Shown here one piece after another: positions 45,520 to 58,071 of a stretch of 64,000 nt of DNA. The stretch's first letter is position 1, and every line of letters begins with the position of its first letter. Location: contig NW_003101679.1 of assembly GCF_000003855.2 (NCBI RefSeq), positions 2,207,379 to 2,271,378 of the forward strand, given 5' to 3'. A program made the position numbers and the translations under genes. The notes under the pieces are model-generated. The model was not told the DNA's origin, did not search any database, and worked only from the letters and a program-made list of their open reading frames with translations. The stretch comes from Blastomyces gilchristii SLH14081 (Eukaryota > Ascomycota > Eurotiomycetes > Onygenales > Ajellomycetaceae).

Positions 45520-46848
45520 TTGAAAATTTCTAGTACAATCACTGACTCTTCATTTTACTCTTCTTCTTTTTCTACTTCTTCTTCTTCTTCTTTAAACCGG
45601 AAGAAAACATATGCTCAAGCAGCTGAATCTGCTGTCTCTAAACCTACTGTCTCAAAACCTGCTCAAAATCCTGAGAAAACTGAGAAGAATACTGCTCATA
45701 CTTCTATTCATAGAAAGATAGAGAAACAAATGCAAAAAGAGACAAACTTTCAAATCTTTAGAAATAGAAGACTTATTCTCAAAGTCTCAAATCAGAATAT
45801 CTTGCAGAGAAACAAGCTCAACTCAAATCTCATTTTCAGAATCAGAAATGAAATTAGTCAGCAGTTCTTTTCTCAGTTAATAACTGATATTAAAGTTCAA
45901 AAATCAGTTATTACTTCAATTGAGTTATTCTTCTTTGAAAATTTCATCATTCTGGCTACAATGCCTGAATTCAGTGCAGAATTTCTCATTCAGAATAAGA
46001 ATCTCTGAAAATCAGTAATAGAATCTTTGTTAAACACAACAATTCTATCTGAGAGAGATGAAAAGTAGAACAAATTCATTTCTCATAACATTCTAGTTGA
46101 AAATTTTGACTGTGAAGAAGGAATGCTACTTCTCAAAAATAAATTAGAAGAATACAATTCTATTCAACTGAGAAAAGAGTCTGTATAACTAAATTCAATT
46201 GAGTTCAGACAAAGTAGAAGAAATGTCTCTGTTCTAGTATATATAAAGATACTTGAACAATCAAAGATCTCTGAAGTAAGAGTAGCAGGTTTGAAAATGA
46301 GAGTTCATAATTACAAAGACTCAAGAATGAATCTCAAAACTCAAACACAGTGTTCAAACTGTCAAAGATATAAATACTTTGTAATCTCTTATTTTCAAGA
46401 CTTAAAATGTGTATTTTGTGCTAGAGATCATAAAACTAGTGAGTATAAATATGAAACATGCTTAAAAAGAGATGAAATATGTTAATACACTCTGCTTAAA
46501 TGCTCTAATTGTAAAGAAAAACATGCATCTAGCTCAAAAGAATGTACATTTACTCCAAGAACTCAAAAGAACTGAAGAAAAGATGAAGCTCAAAGTCAAT
46601 CTAGAACTGAAGAGAATAGTCAACTCAGTAAATCTGCAACAGCAAGCTTAAAAAGAAGAAACTCTTAACTCTCAAAAACTTCAAACTTCAATTCTTCAGC
46701 TAAATGTAAACAGAATTTGAATTCTTACACTTCTGTTAAGATTAGAGAGTTGAGAAATGACTCTAATAATAAACTAGATAGAATGCAAGCAGTTGAGATT
46801 CCTGCTTTTTAAAATAGTTATAATCTACTATCTGATGATAGTGATTAG
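45520..46848 (+). pseudogene. LINE 3 ORF1, 5'-truncated
   Basis: Covers the serine-rich linker, central domain and CCHC knuckles (CSNCQRYKYFVISY: the last Cys reads Tyr; CVFCARDHKTSEYKY) to the stop at 46846. The early TAA after KRRNS, shared with LINE 1 and LINE 2, is present near 46666. Confidence 0.8.
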
Positions 46849-46877
46849 ATTCTACTCTACATCTACTCTCTTTTAGT

Positions 46878-47601
46878 ATTAATATACAATAAAAACAACA
46901 AAAAAAGTTTAAAAACTCTTCAAAAATCACATTTATTTAAAACAATGTGAATAGAAACTCAAATTGTATTTATTCTTATCTTCAAATTATATTTGAATAA
47001 AAAGTTAATTTTATACTTCTTCAGAAACCAAATTTTGATACTGAGTAAAAATACATCATTTCTCATTCAAGCTACTACTGCTTTTCATCTCAAAAGTCTG
47101 AGATAAAGTCAAGACTAGTGGTCTATGAAAGAAAGAGATCAAGATATCAATTTAATCTAAGATTTGATATCATGTCTGACCCTGATATTCTAATGAGTGA
47201 TATTATAGATAAAGAGAATGAGTTTGATATTATACAGCTTATAAATATCTATAATGAGAAGTCATTGAAGAAAAATAACAATATCTAAACAATTAATAGA
47301 GGATTTCTGAACATAACTTCATTAAGAAACTTCATAATTGCAGGAGATTTCAATTCTCATCATCTCTGATAAAATTCAGAATGTAAAAGGGCAGTAAGAG
47401 CAGATAATCTGATTGAATGAATCTTTGAGCATTCAATAGATTTAGTTAACAAGTCTGATTAACAAATGTTCTTTAGAAAAGGTATGAAACAGAAATCTAT
47501 TATAGATCTAACCTTCATGTCACAAAATCTAATGAAAAAAGAACTTGTAAACTGATTTATTAATTCAAATGAGATATCAGAATCAGGTCATGAGATTATT
47601 C
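46878..47601 (+). pseudogene. LINE 3 ORF2 endonuclease fragment
   Basis: Matches the endonuclease of LINE 1 ORF2. The start codon reads ATT instead of ATG. The frame is lost at 47602, where the sequence switches to inverted Gypsy A; the small open frame 47569-47817 spans the junction and is a chimera. Confidence 0.8.
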
Positions 47602-50150
47602 AATGAAGATGAGAATGTTATCAAGATATACAGATATAAATTCATCAAGAAAGTCTTGAAGTGCTTCATTGATATACTTCTAGAATGTACTGAGAGTGTT
47701 AGTCAGTCTGAAAGGTGTGACTATTCATTCAAAGAGATTATATTGTGTTTGAAATGCTGTAAATCACTCATCTTCTTCAGTAATACAGATCTTATGAAAT
47801 GCAGTGATAATATCTAGCTTTGTAAATCATTGAACTTACTCATTACAAGCTAGGATTTTATTGATAAGAGATAAAGAATAACAGTGTTTCTTTGTTAATC
47901 TGTTCAGTTCTCAATAGTTGACACAGAATTAGAGTCCTTCACCTGGTTTCTTTGTAAAGAGAATAGAAGCTGTGACAGAGAAGTTACTAATACATATAAA
48001 TTCTTTATTCAACAGATCATTAAGTGTCTTTCAAAGAAGAAGCAGTTCATCTCAGAATATATTATAAAGAGAGCTGCATAATAATTCAGAATTCTTGTCA
48101 TTCTTCTTTTTCAACTTAATACTGTGATTCACTTCTGAATCTTGTAAGAGAAGTAGATTTGTAACATTATTATCTTGTTGAAAGATATCTAGATATTCAT
48201 GATATTATTGAGAGAGTTTTGTATGAGAATCTGTTATTATAGTACAGAATAACTTCTCTAGAGCTTTCTTGATATCAGTCAGACTGATGAAATAGATTAT
48301 TACATAATTCTGCTATCAGTGACTTTATCAGCAGTTTCATTGATAACTTCTTTTTCAGAGCATTTTATAAGTGTTGACAGAGATCTGTGTAAGGTTTATA
48401 GTCTTGTGAATATCATCTTTATAAATCTCATCATTGTTAGGGAATATTAAGCTTCTGCTTTTAGCATTCAATAAGATGTCTTGTTCAGATAGTCAGACAA
48501 GTTCTAGCATAAGATTATAGCCAAGATTATTAACTTTATATATATAAGTATCTTTATATTGATGTTCTTTGACATCTATGTTTAGTTTCATCATGTGACA
48601 GATGTGAATAGCTTTTGAATCATCAAATTCTGTGAGAAGTCAGAGTTTTGATAAGAGAATACACTGAAGATTATAATATCTTACAACTGAAGATTTAATC
48701 ATTGCATAATTACATAGATCACTGTCCATCATGACTTTTATATTATACATATTATCTATTACAGTAGATATAAGAATTGTGTTTATTGTCATTTTCTCTT
48801 TAAATTATTGTCATTCAATCTCTTCAAGCTTCTGTTTATAAATTTGAACAGAAGCTAATCTTTTTCCTGTTTCATCAGAGTATTCTCATAGTTATCTTTC
48901 AAATCTTTCTTCAATGCAATGTGGTTGACATGAACTGCTGAGATTAATCTTTCTTTTAAGTGAGAAGCTATATAGACTGATCAGCAGTTAGAAGTAATGT
49001 ATTCTGATCAGTTACAGTTAATATACATCTCACATTGACATTGATCAGTGACTTCTTCAGAAGTGATCTCAGGAACTCAGAAACTTGTTCAGATGACAGA
49101 GACTCTTCTTTATGTATAGATATTTAAGTCTACTTAATTCATAGCATCTGCATTATTGTTATTCTTTGATACAAGTGTATAAGTGACTGAGATGTAATAT
49201 CTCCTACCACTGTTCTATACACTCTTAAGCTTAGTGAGATGATCATTCATTGTCTGAAGTTATATGCAGAAGCCTTTATAAGTCTGGTCTTCATCTACAC
49301 TTATAAGAGTCTGTCAAAGTTTGAAAGTTAGTGTCTTCTTAAGCATGCTAATCTTCATTCAATTCTCTCAAGCTTGATCATCTGGTTCTAGAATCTTGAT
49401 ATTGAAATCAGAAATGAATGTTGTAACAGAAGTATTTCTCTGTCAGACACTCTGTAATCAATCTAATGCCTTCTGTTGCATAGCAGTGTCTTGAAACAGA
49501 ATATCAAGATATTTGATGATGTTGTCAGATATATGTAACACTGGTTTACATGATGGAATCACTTTCTCATTTTTTTCAAGTCATGGTTTCATTTTGAGAT
49601 TTGATATATAGTCACTTTGCATGTTTTTTTAATGACTAATCCCAGCAGGATTCATGTCAAGAAATGTATGAGACCAGATCAATTGAGATCAAATGTGAAA
49701 TTCATGATCCCAGTGGCTAGTCTAGTGTTGAGATTGTCTGTGTAGAAGTTTCTTATTAAGATAATTATTGAATTTCTTCATATTGACATTGTTGAGTTAT
49801 ATGCATATCATCTATCTACTGTTGTTGTAATTTTAACATTGCTCAGAGCCACTGTGACACTGCATCTATGCTTATATTCAAGAGTTCTCTCATATTATTG
49901 ATAAACATAGCTATATCATTCATTGAATGTGTGATATCTGTGAAATCAGAAGAAGTGTAATTGTATGAATATCTTATACATCTCAGGTGTCAGAACTCTC
50001 AGGTCTTTCACTGACATTCTCTTATAAGATCTTGTTACAGAGTCAGAATAACTAGTAAGCAAGCTACTATCTAGAGACTTGATGTTCACTTAACTGATTG
50101 AGACTCAGTGTTCACTTAACTAGTTATTCATTTCTCTTATTTCTTACATA
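47602..50150 (-). pseudogene. Gypsy A copy 2 gag, protease, partial reverse transcriptase, decayed
   Basis: Runs on the minus strand from gag near 49910 to the RT start at 47602, with the same domain order as the complete copy. Part of gag is missing around the MITE fragment. The frame is broken by many stops. Confidence 0.72.
49552..49724 (+). mobile_element. Truncated non-autonomous hAT element
   Basis: The last about 173 bp of the MITE (..CACTTTCTCATTTTTTTCAAG... to GGCTAGTCTA). The left two thirds of the MITE and about 300 bp of the neighbouring Gypsy A gag are both absent, as if removed by one deletion. No target duplication can be checked. Confidence 0.82.
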
Positions 50151-50221
50151 TCATTATGCATTTGAATATCTTCATGATAAATAATTGCTTTCTAATAAGA
50201 AGATGATAAATGTTTTCCAAG

Positions 50222-50525
50222 TATAAGAGGCCTACACTGAATAGATCAGTATAATATATAGGTCTTACAATACAAAAGTGGAAAATGTTAGAGAAGGAAA
50301 GAAAGAGAAAGTGTGAGAATCAGTGATTGAAGTAGATATTTATACATATACACAGTGAAGCTTCAGGGCAGAAGAATAGGAATTCTGTAAGTTTTTCAGC
50401 CGAGAATCAGCGACTGAGAATCAGAGCTCTAGAGCAGAAGCATAGAAGTCTATGAAGTGTAAGAATAGAAATCTATGAAGTGTAATGAAATAGTCTATAT
50501 GATTAATCAGGCGCAGCCCGCCACA
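50222..50525 (-). repeat. 5' LTR of inverted Gypsy A copy 2
   Basis: About 304 bp ending CGCAGCCCGCCACA (the reverse complement of the TGTGGCGGGCTGCG start). It is longer than other copies because of a short internal duplication near 50440-50490 (AGAARTCTATGAAGTGTA twice). Confidence 0.8.
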
Positions 50526-50568
50526 GTCAAGAACATAGTGAATGAGCTTATTAAATCACTTAAAACAT

Positions 50569-50812
50569 TGAAATATATGTATTGAAAGGAGAATATTAAG
50601 ATAAAGAAGATAAAGAGATCAAGGAATAAAAAATGATAAATCTCATAACTGGTTTTTCATTAGTACACATTTTGCAGTCATTTTTTATACCTGTACTTGA
50701 TTTGAAGGTGAATTTTATATATAGCATAGTGTATAGTTGCTCTGATGAGTAAGAGTGTCAGATCATATGATCTAGCTTACTAATACTTGCATCATATAAC
50801 TTCTCGCAAGCT
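50569..50812 (-). repeat. Repeat block P, second copy, inverted
   Basis: Reverse complement of 18792-19040; see that entry. Confidence 0.65.
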
Positions 50813-50822
50813 AGTAATGTAT

Positions 50823-52658
50823 GAATAAGTGCTCACAGGTAGACTGACCGTGTGACCGTGTCTGGGACCAGGACCAGATTTTTTGATAGTTCCATTACCA
50901 ATTCGACTGATCTCATTACACAGTTTTAACATTAGATAGTAGTCCCATACTGTCCCAGTTGGACTTACTGTCTACTCTTGTCACATTTTCCAAATGGGAC
51001 CATGATTTTCACTTCTCAATTTAAATTATTTTTATTGCTTTAAATGACTTTAAATCTCATTTGAGTGTTACCAAAAAGCATTACTTTTTAAAAAATTAAA
51101 AATAGTCTAAAAAAAACCTTAAAATGTCTAAAAATAGTAACTTTATGCCAAGAATGGGACTAAATAGGACCAAATGGAACCACTTTCTCATTTTTTTCAA
51201 GTCATGGTTCCATTTTAAGATCTGATATATAGTCACTTTACATGTTTTTTTGATAGCCAGTCCCAGCGGGATTCACGCCAAGAAATGTATGGGACCAGAC
51301 CAAATGGGACCAAACGTGAAATTCATGGTCCCGGCGGCCAGTCTACTCACAGGTGATTATTCAGGTGTTTGCAGCTAGGCATGATATGTACTGTTAACTA
51401 CTAAAAGTATTTATAATAGAAAGATAAAATGTAGAAGTCAAATGTATAATAGTATTGAAGCTGAGTTATGAATAGTAGTCATGAACTTCAGTCTATATAG
51501 TTGTGTGTAGTCAAGAACTGCTAACTCTATTAATTATATAAGAGATAGAAATAGAGATAAAGAATCTATACAAAGTGAGATTTCTTACATACTCTTCTCT
51601 CTCTAAGACTTCATCTACAAAGTCTTTCACTGAGTGATTTCATAGAATCAGACTCAGTACTGAAGTAATACTCACTAAAAACTCTTGATATCTATAAAAA
51701 TCTCAGTGAGGAAAAATCCCTTGTTAATATGAAGAGAAAAGAGTCTGTTACTCAGTTTCTTATTTCATAAGATTCTTTACAATCTGCAGATCTTTCTCTG
51801 ACTATTATATAAATTCATCTCATATCTTTTATACAGAAGAATTCTGCTTTACTCTCAATTATTTCTGCAACATTCTTATATAATTATCACACAGATTTAT
51901 CTCATATCTTTTAATTTAAAGAGTTTCAGTTGATCTTCAATCATTTTTTCATGAGATTCTTATATAATCATTACAAAGATTTATTCTGCAGATGAATCAC
52001 TTTCTGTGAGATCAATTGTATTAAAGAGAAGTATTCATGAGTTAATCTTTCACTTATTCTTATAAATGATTATTCTTTAATACTGTAGAGTTATAAGAAA
52101 TTTTTCATTCTTTTCTTAACTCTGTAGTATTGTAGAATCAAGATATTTACAGTCTGTAATGACTCTTTATAATTATATAGAAAGATTCAGATTCATGATT
52201 TATAATGACTTTTTATTTACTAAAGTGATCTGATTATTCTGTGAGATCACTTATAGTGTAAATAAATCTCTCTAGAGTAGTATAAATATCTCAGATCTGT
52301 TCACAGAATCTTATCTTCTTTTCTCTTTTTCTGTAACAGCTCTCATTCTCACAAACTATGAGTATTCTCATTCATTCATAAAGTGTTTTTACTCAGATGA
52401 CAGAGAGAGAGTGTTTCTAACAATGTTTATATATTAATTCAAGAACTTCTCAAGAATAAAAATTTTTTCATTTTCAATATCTTTGTAAATAATGTCTGGC
52501 TGCTGTTAAGCTTCTTATGAGTATTCTTATAACTTCTCTAATCACTTTTTACTGGCTGATGAAGCAGAGATATTATCACTTATAACAGTATCTTTATCTC
52601 TCTCAGTCTTATCACTGCATCTGATCTTCAGATTAGCAGTTAATCTCATATCTCTTTC
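50823..52658 (+). repeat. Repeat block Q, copy 2, and continuation toward Gypsy C
   Basis: Homologous to 19044-20005 up to about 52297; beyond that, copy 1 has the Gypsy A insertion and this copy continues (CTGTTCACAGAATC...). The MITE 50840-51345 is inserted near its left end and the complete Gypsy A at its right end. The tandem units of copy 1 recur at about 51769-52010. Probably part of Gypsy C. Confidence 0.58.
50840..51345 (+). mobile_element. Non-autonomous hAT element (MITE), copy 2, least mutated
   Basis: 506 bp, TAGACTGACCGTGTGACCG...CGGCCAGTCTA, with a perfect 8-bp target duplication CTCACAGG (50832-50839 and 51346-51353). It keeps GGGACC/GGTCCC motifs that other copies have as GAGACC. 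No coding capacity. Best reference copy for the family. Confidence 0.95.
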
Positions 52659-52930
52659 TGTGGCGGGCTGCGCCCGATCAATCATATAGACTATTCCATT
52701 ACACTCCACAGAGTCCGCCGAAACCTCCGATCCTCGGTCACCAATCCTCGGCTGAAAAACCCATGGAATTCCTATTCTTCTGCTCCCAAGCTCCACTGCG
52801 TACACATATAAATATTCACTTCAATCACTGATTTCTGCACTTTCTCTTTCTTTTCTTCTCTAACATTTTTCACTTTGTTATATAAGACCTATAAATATTA
52901 TACTGATCTATTCAGTGTAGGCCTCTTACA
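52659..52930 (+). repeat. 5' LTR of Gypsy A copy 3
   Basis: 272 bp, TGTGGCGGGCTGCGCCCG...CTCTTACA. The least mutated Gypsy A LTR in the window. TTATATAAGACCTATAAATA near 52878-52899 is a TATA-type promoter candidate. Confidence 0.92.
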
Positions 52931-53216
52931 CTTGAAAAATGTTCATTGTCTCCTTATTAGAAATGATTACTCACTGAGATATCTGAATGTGTAATGACAC
53001 ATAAGAAATAGAGAAACAGTGAAACAGTTAAGTGAACACTGAGTTCTCAGATAGAAACTTGCTCATCAGTCACTCTGATCTTATAACAAGATCTTATGAA
53101 GAGAGTAAGATCTTACAAAGAGAATGTCAGTGAAAGACTCAAGAGTTCTGACATCACAGATGTATGAGATATTCATACAATTACACATTTGATAATTGAT
53201 ATAATCATGTCTAACA

Positions 53217-56200
53217 ATAATATAAGAGAACTCTTGAATGTGAGTATAGATGCAATGCCACAGTGGCTCTGAGCAATGTTGAAATTACAACAGCAACAGA
53301 TAGCTGATATACATGCAACTCAACAACTTCAATACAAGGAAATTCAATGATTAATTCAACAAGAAACTCATACAATTTCAACATTTACAGAATCAAATAC
53401 AAAAGCACTAAAAGAATTCTTAGATACTCTCACATATTTCAATGATTCTGATCTCACTCTCTACTCATCATGAAGAATGAAAATACTCATGAAACTGAGT
53501 ATAGATGAACATGTTATCAGTTCACTAATCAATCAAGATTGATATATCAATGAATGCTTGAAGAATCACATGAAACAGAAGTTTCATTCATAGATGAAAG
53601 CATGTGAATCAGTGTTGTGAACATCTGATAACATCATCAAATATCTTGATATTCTGTTCTGAGACACTGCCATGCAACAGAAAGCATTAGATTGATTACA
53701 GAGTGTCTGACAGAGAAACACTTCTCTCATAACATTCATCTTTGACTTCAACACTAAGATTCTAGAAGCAGGTGATCAATCTTGACAGAATTGAATAAAG
53801 ATTAGCATGCTTAAGAAGACATTAACTTTCAAACTTGTACAGGCTCTTGTAAGTATAGACAAAGACCAGACTTATGAAGGTTTCTGTGTACAACTTCAGA
53901 CATTGAATGACTATCTTATCAAGCTCAAGAGTATACAGAACAGTGACACAAGATATTACACTTATACATCTGTGCTGAGAAATAACTCAGTCACTCATAC
54001 ATCTGTGTCCAGGAATAATAACAATGATACAGATGTCATGAATTGAGTAGACTTGAATATCTATACATAAGCAAGAGCATTTATCATTCAAACAGGCTTC
54101 TGAGTTCCTGAGATCACTTCTGAAGAAGTCACTGACTGATATTAATAAGAAGTGTGTATTAATTGTAACTGATCAGAATACATCACTTTCAACTGCTGAT
54201 CACCCTATATATCTCCTCACTTAAGAGAAAGATCAGTATCTTCTCATTCAAAGAATGAATCAGTGCCTGTCTGCATCAATCACATTGCATTGAAGGAAGA
54301 TTCAGAAGACAACTATGAAGATATCTCAATGAAATAGAAAAAAGATTAGCTTCTGTTCAAATTTATAAACAGAAGCTTGAAGAGATCAGATAATAACAAT
54401 TTAAAGAGGAAATGATAATGAATGTGATTCTCGTATCTACTGTAATCAATAACATGTATAATATAACAGTCATGATAGACAGCAGTCTATATTATTATAC
54501 AATGATTAAATCTTCAGTTGTAAGATGTTATAACCTTCAGCATATTCTCTTATTAAAACCCTGACTTCTCACAGAATTTGATGATTCAAAAGACATTCAC
54601 ATCTGTTACATGGTGAAACTAAACATAGATATCAGAGAACATCAATGTGATGATTCCTATATATATAAAGTTAATAATCTTGACTATGATCTTATGCTAG
54701 AACTTGTCTGAGTATCTGAACAAGGCATGTTATTAAATGCTTAAAACAGGAGTTTAATATTCTCTAACAATGATAGAATTCATGAAGATGATATTTATAA
54801 GACTATGAATCTTACACAGATCTCTGCTAACACTTATGAAATACTCTGAAAAAGAAGTTATTAATGAGACTTTTAACAAAGTCACTGATAGCAGAATTAT
54901 GTATCAATCTATTCAATCAGTCTGACTGATATCAAGAAGGCTCTAGAGAAGTTATCTGTACTACAACAATAGATTCTCACACAAAACTCTCTGAACAATA
55001 TCATGAATATCTAGATATCTTTCAACAAGATAACATTATGAATATACTCTCTTTACAAGACCTAGAAGTGGATCACAGTATCAAGTTAGAAAAGAAGAAT
55101 GATAAGAATCTCAAGTCATCATGAGATTCTCTTTATATCATGTCTCAAGATGAACTTCTTCTTCTTCAGAAGATACTCAATGATCTATTAAATAAGAGAT
55201 TTATACATATTAGCAACTCTTTCACTGCAGCCTCTATTCTCTTTACAAAGAAATCAGATAAAGAACTCTGATTCTGTCTGAACTATCAAGATCTGAATAG
55301 ATTAACAAAGAAAGATTGATATCTCTTATCTCTCATCAATGAAATTCTAACACATATCAGACAAGTGTGATGATTTACAAAGCTAGATATCATCACTGTA
55401 TTTCATAAGATTTGTATCACTGAAGAAGATGAATGACTTTCAGCATTCTGAACATGTTATGATCTCTTTGAATGAGTAGTCACATTCTTTGAACTGACTA
55501 ATGCCTTCAGTACATTTCAGAAGTATATCAACTGAATACTCTGAGATTTTCTTAATAACTTTATATCTATATATCTAGATAATATTCTCATCTTTACTGA
55601 TGAATTCAGAAAGAAATATCAAGAATATGTGCAGAGAGTATTACAATAATTACAAGAGACAGAACTATCAATAGATATTGATAAGTGTGATTTCAAAGTC
55701 AAGAGTACAAAATATCTAGGTTTTATCATAGAAGCTGACAAGAGAATTCAAATAAATTCTGACAAGATCTCTATTATTCTCAACTGAGAAGCTTCACATA
55801 CTGTGAAAGATGTATAAAGCTTTATCAGATTTGTTAACTTCTATCAGCAATTCATAAAAAACTTCTCAGATATTACAATCTCACTCACAGAACTTATCAA
55901 GAAGAATTCAGTATTTCAGTGATTAGCAGACACTGAAGCTGCATTTATATGAATAAAGAAGATGTTCATTAATACTTCTCTGCTGATAATATTCAATTCT
56001 GATCATGAGATAGTTATTGAAGCTAATTTCTCTGACTATGTCACAGAAGAAGCTATATTACAATATAATGATAAAGATGTCTTATAATCATGCATCTTCA
56101 TGTCTAAGAAACTGAGTCCTGCTGAATACAATTATGAGATCTACAATAAGAAACTTCTTACAATTGTATACTATCTAGAAGAATGAGACTCTGAACTCTG

Positions 56201-58050
56201 AAGTGTCTTCAAATTTGAGATAATCCCAGATTATAAGAATCTCAAGTATTTCATTATCATCTGTAAGCTTATTAAATATTAGATGTGATGATCTGAGCTA
56301 TTAAGCTATTTTCATTTTACTATACACTATCAATCTGACAGCTAGAACTCAATAACAGATACTCTCTCATAATGAGAGCAAGATATGCCTTCTAATATAA
56401 CAGACACTCATTGAATGAACTGAAAACACTTACTCTTAGATCTGAAGATATTAGTTGATCAAGATAGAACAACTTATAATATTATATATACTTCTCTGAT
56501 TAGAACACTCTCTCTCTGAACTGTCACTGACACTAATATCAATATCTCAACTTCTCTTATACTGAATAAACTGTGGTATATAACAGTCTGAGCTGATGAA
56601 CTTCTTCAAACTCTCACTGAAGCAGTACAATAAGAAGGATCTCAATTTCCTTCAGAACTATGTATAAAGATCAACATCTCAGAATGTTCAATCAATAGTA
56701 ATAATACTCTATGATTTCATGAACAATGTTGAGTCTCTCAGTCTGAACCTGTACACACCTGAATAATGCAAGAGATGCATGATTAATATATGACTAATTA
56801 TTCAGGTCATGAATAACTGTATTGAATAATCTCTTGAGAATTCTACTGATCTGAGATATTAAACAGCATCAGACACTTAGTTTGAAACTGCAACTATTGT
56901 TTCTCTATCACTTTATAAAAGAATCATAGAAAGGATCTGCTAAAATCAGTCAATATCTCTGATAGAATCTGATAAGATGTGATAATTGACTTCACTGTTA
57001 ATCTCTCTGAGAGTAAGAATTATAGAAATGTTCTGATTATTATGAACTGATTGAGTAAAGATGTAATATTAGAATCTTATAATAAGATGAATACTGAACA
57101 AGTCACTGAAGTCTTTCTATAAAGCTCATTCTATCAGATACATGAATTGCTGAAATCTATAGTATTAAATTAAGACTGTCAATTCATGAGTACTCTCTGA
57201 ACAAGAATCTGTTAAGTTCTTAAGATTATATGCTATTTATTAACTATCTATCACTCTGAGACTGATAATATATCAGAATGAATAATTCAGACTGTAAAGA
57301 ATTATCTTTATAAGTTCTGTAATCACTTATAAGATGATTGATATGACCTTCTTCTACATGCAGAGATCACTATCAATGATTAAGATGCTGTCTTAACAGA
57401 TATAAGCCTGTTCTTTCTTACACACAGTTATCACATAAAAGTGTTAAATCTTCTAGAGATCACACAGTTCACACTGAACCTCTGCAGTCTGATTCAGATC
57501 ACTGATAATATAGTAATGAAGCTCTGAGACATCTGTGACTGAGCAGAAGTCTTCATGACAAGCACTAAACAAGATCAAGAGAATCAAATCAATGTTCACT
57601 GAGATCTCACTGAACAATATAAGATAGAAGATCTGATATGATTAAATCTTAAGAATATACAGATCACATATTCATCTTACACACTGAATTATCACTATAC
57701 AAAGTATAAAGTGATAGAAGTTCTAGACAGTTATAACTACTGTCTTAATATATTATCAGAGATTCATAATGTCTTTTATACAAGCTTGCTCTGCTATGTC
57801 ATCACTGATCTGTTCTCTTCTCAACTGACTTCTGAATGACAGCTGCCAGGAATCATAGAAGAAGATAATGAACTTGAATGAGAGATTAAAGATATTCTTG
57901 ATAAGAGATTCCATGACTGCAGCTGACAATATCTTATGAAATAAGTCAGCTATTATTCTCTGACCTGAACTTTGAGCTCCATGTTATTCAAGACTGCAGC
58001 TCTTGACTGATGAGAACTATGCACTCATGATTCTATATCACTTCTGACAA
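53217..58050 (+). pseudogene. Gypsy A copy 3 gag-pol, decayed
   Basis: Gag starts MSNNNIRELLNVSIDAMPQW at 53217. A CCHC knuckle of the form CINCN.SEYITFNC lies near 54150-54200. Protease with MIDSSLYYYTMIKSSVV near 54475-54525; reverse transcriptase about 55200-55860 (FTAASILFTKKSD; NFISIYLDNILIFTDEF near 55555-55600, catalytic YLDD reading YLDN); RNase H about 55870-56300; integrase about 56700-57500 (NVLIIMN.LSKD; TDNISE.IIQTVKNYL); a chromodomain-like end near 57865-57990 (EIKDILDKRFHDCS.QYLMK). Stops are mostly TGA at Trp positions. Chromodomains direct integration to heterochromatin. Confidence 0.85.
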
Positions 58051-58071
58051 GAGGGAGCTAATGTGGCAGGC

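Larger units (their letters stand above)
45496..47601 (+). mobile_element. LINE 3: fragment of the same LINE family, truncated at both ends
   Basis: Plus-strand copy starting inside ORF1 at nearly the same point as LINE 2 and ending inside the ORF2 endonuclease, where it is joined to inverted Gypsy A sequence (47602). Loss of its right part is therefore by rearrangement, not by reverse transcription. Confidence 0.82.
47602..50525 (-). mobile_element. Gypsy A copy 2, inverted, 3'-truncated
   Basis: Reverse complement of the 5' half of Gypsy A: LTR (50525-50222), gag, zinc knuckle, protease and the start of reverse transcriptase, breaking off at the RT segment homologous to about 22940 of copy 1. 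A truncated hAT MITE (49552-49724) replaces part of gag. The right flank beyond 50525 does not match block Q, so this was a separate insertion from copy 1. Confidence 0.82.
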
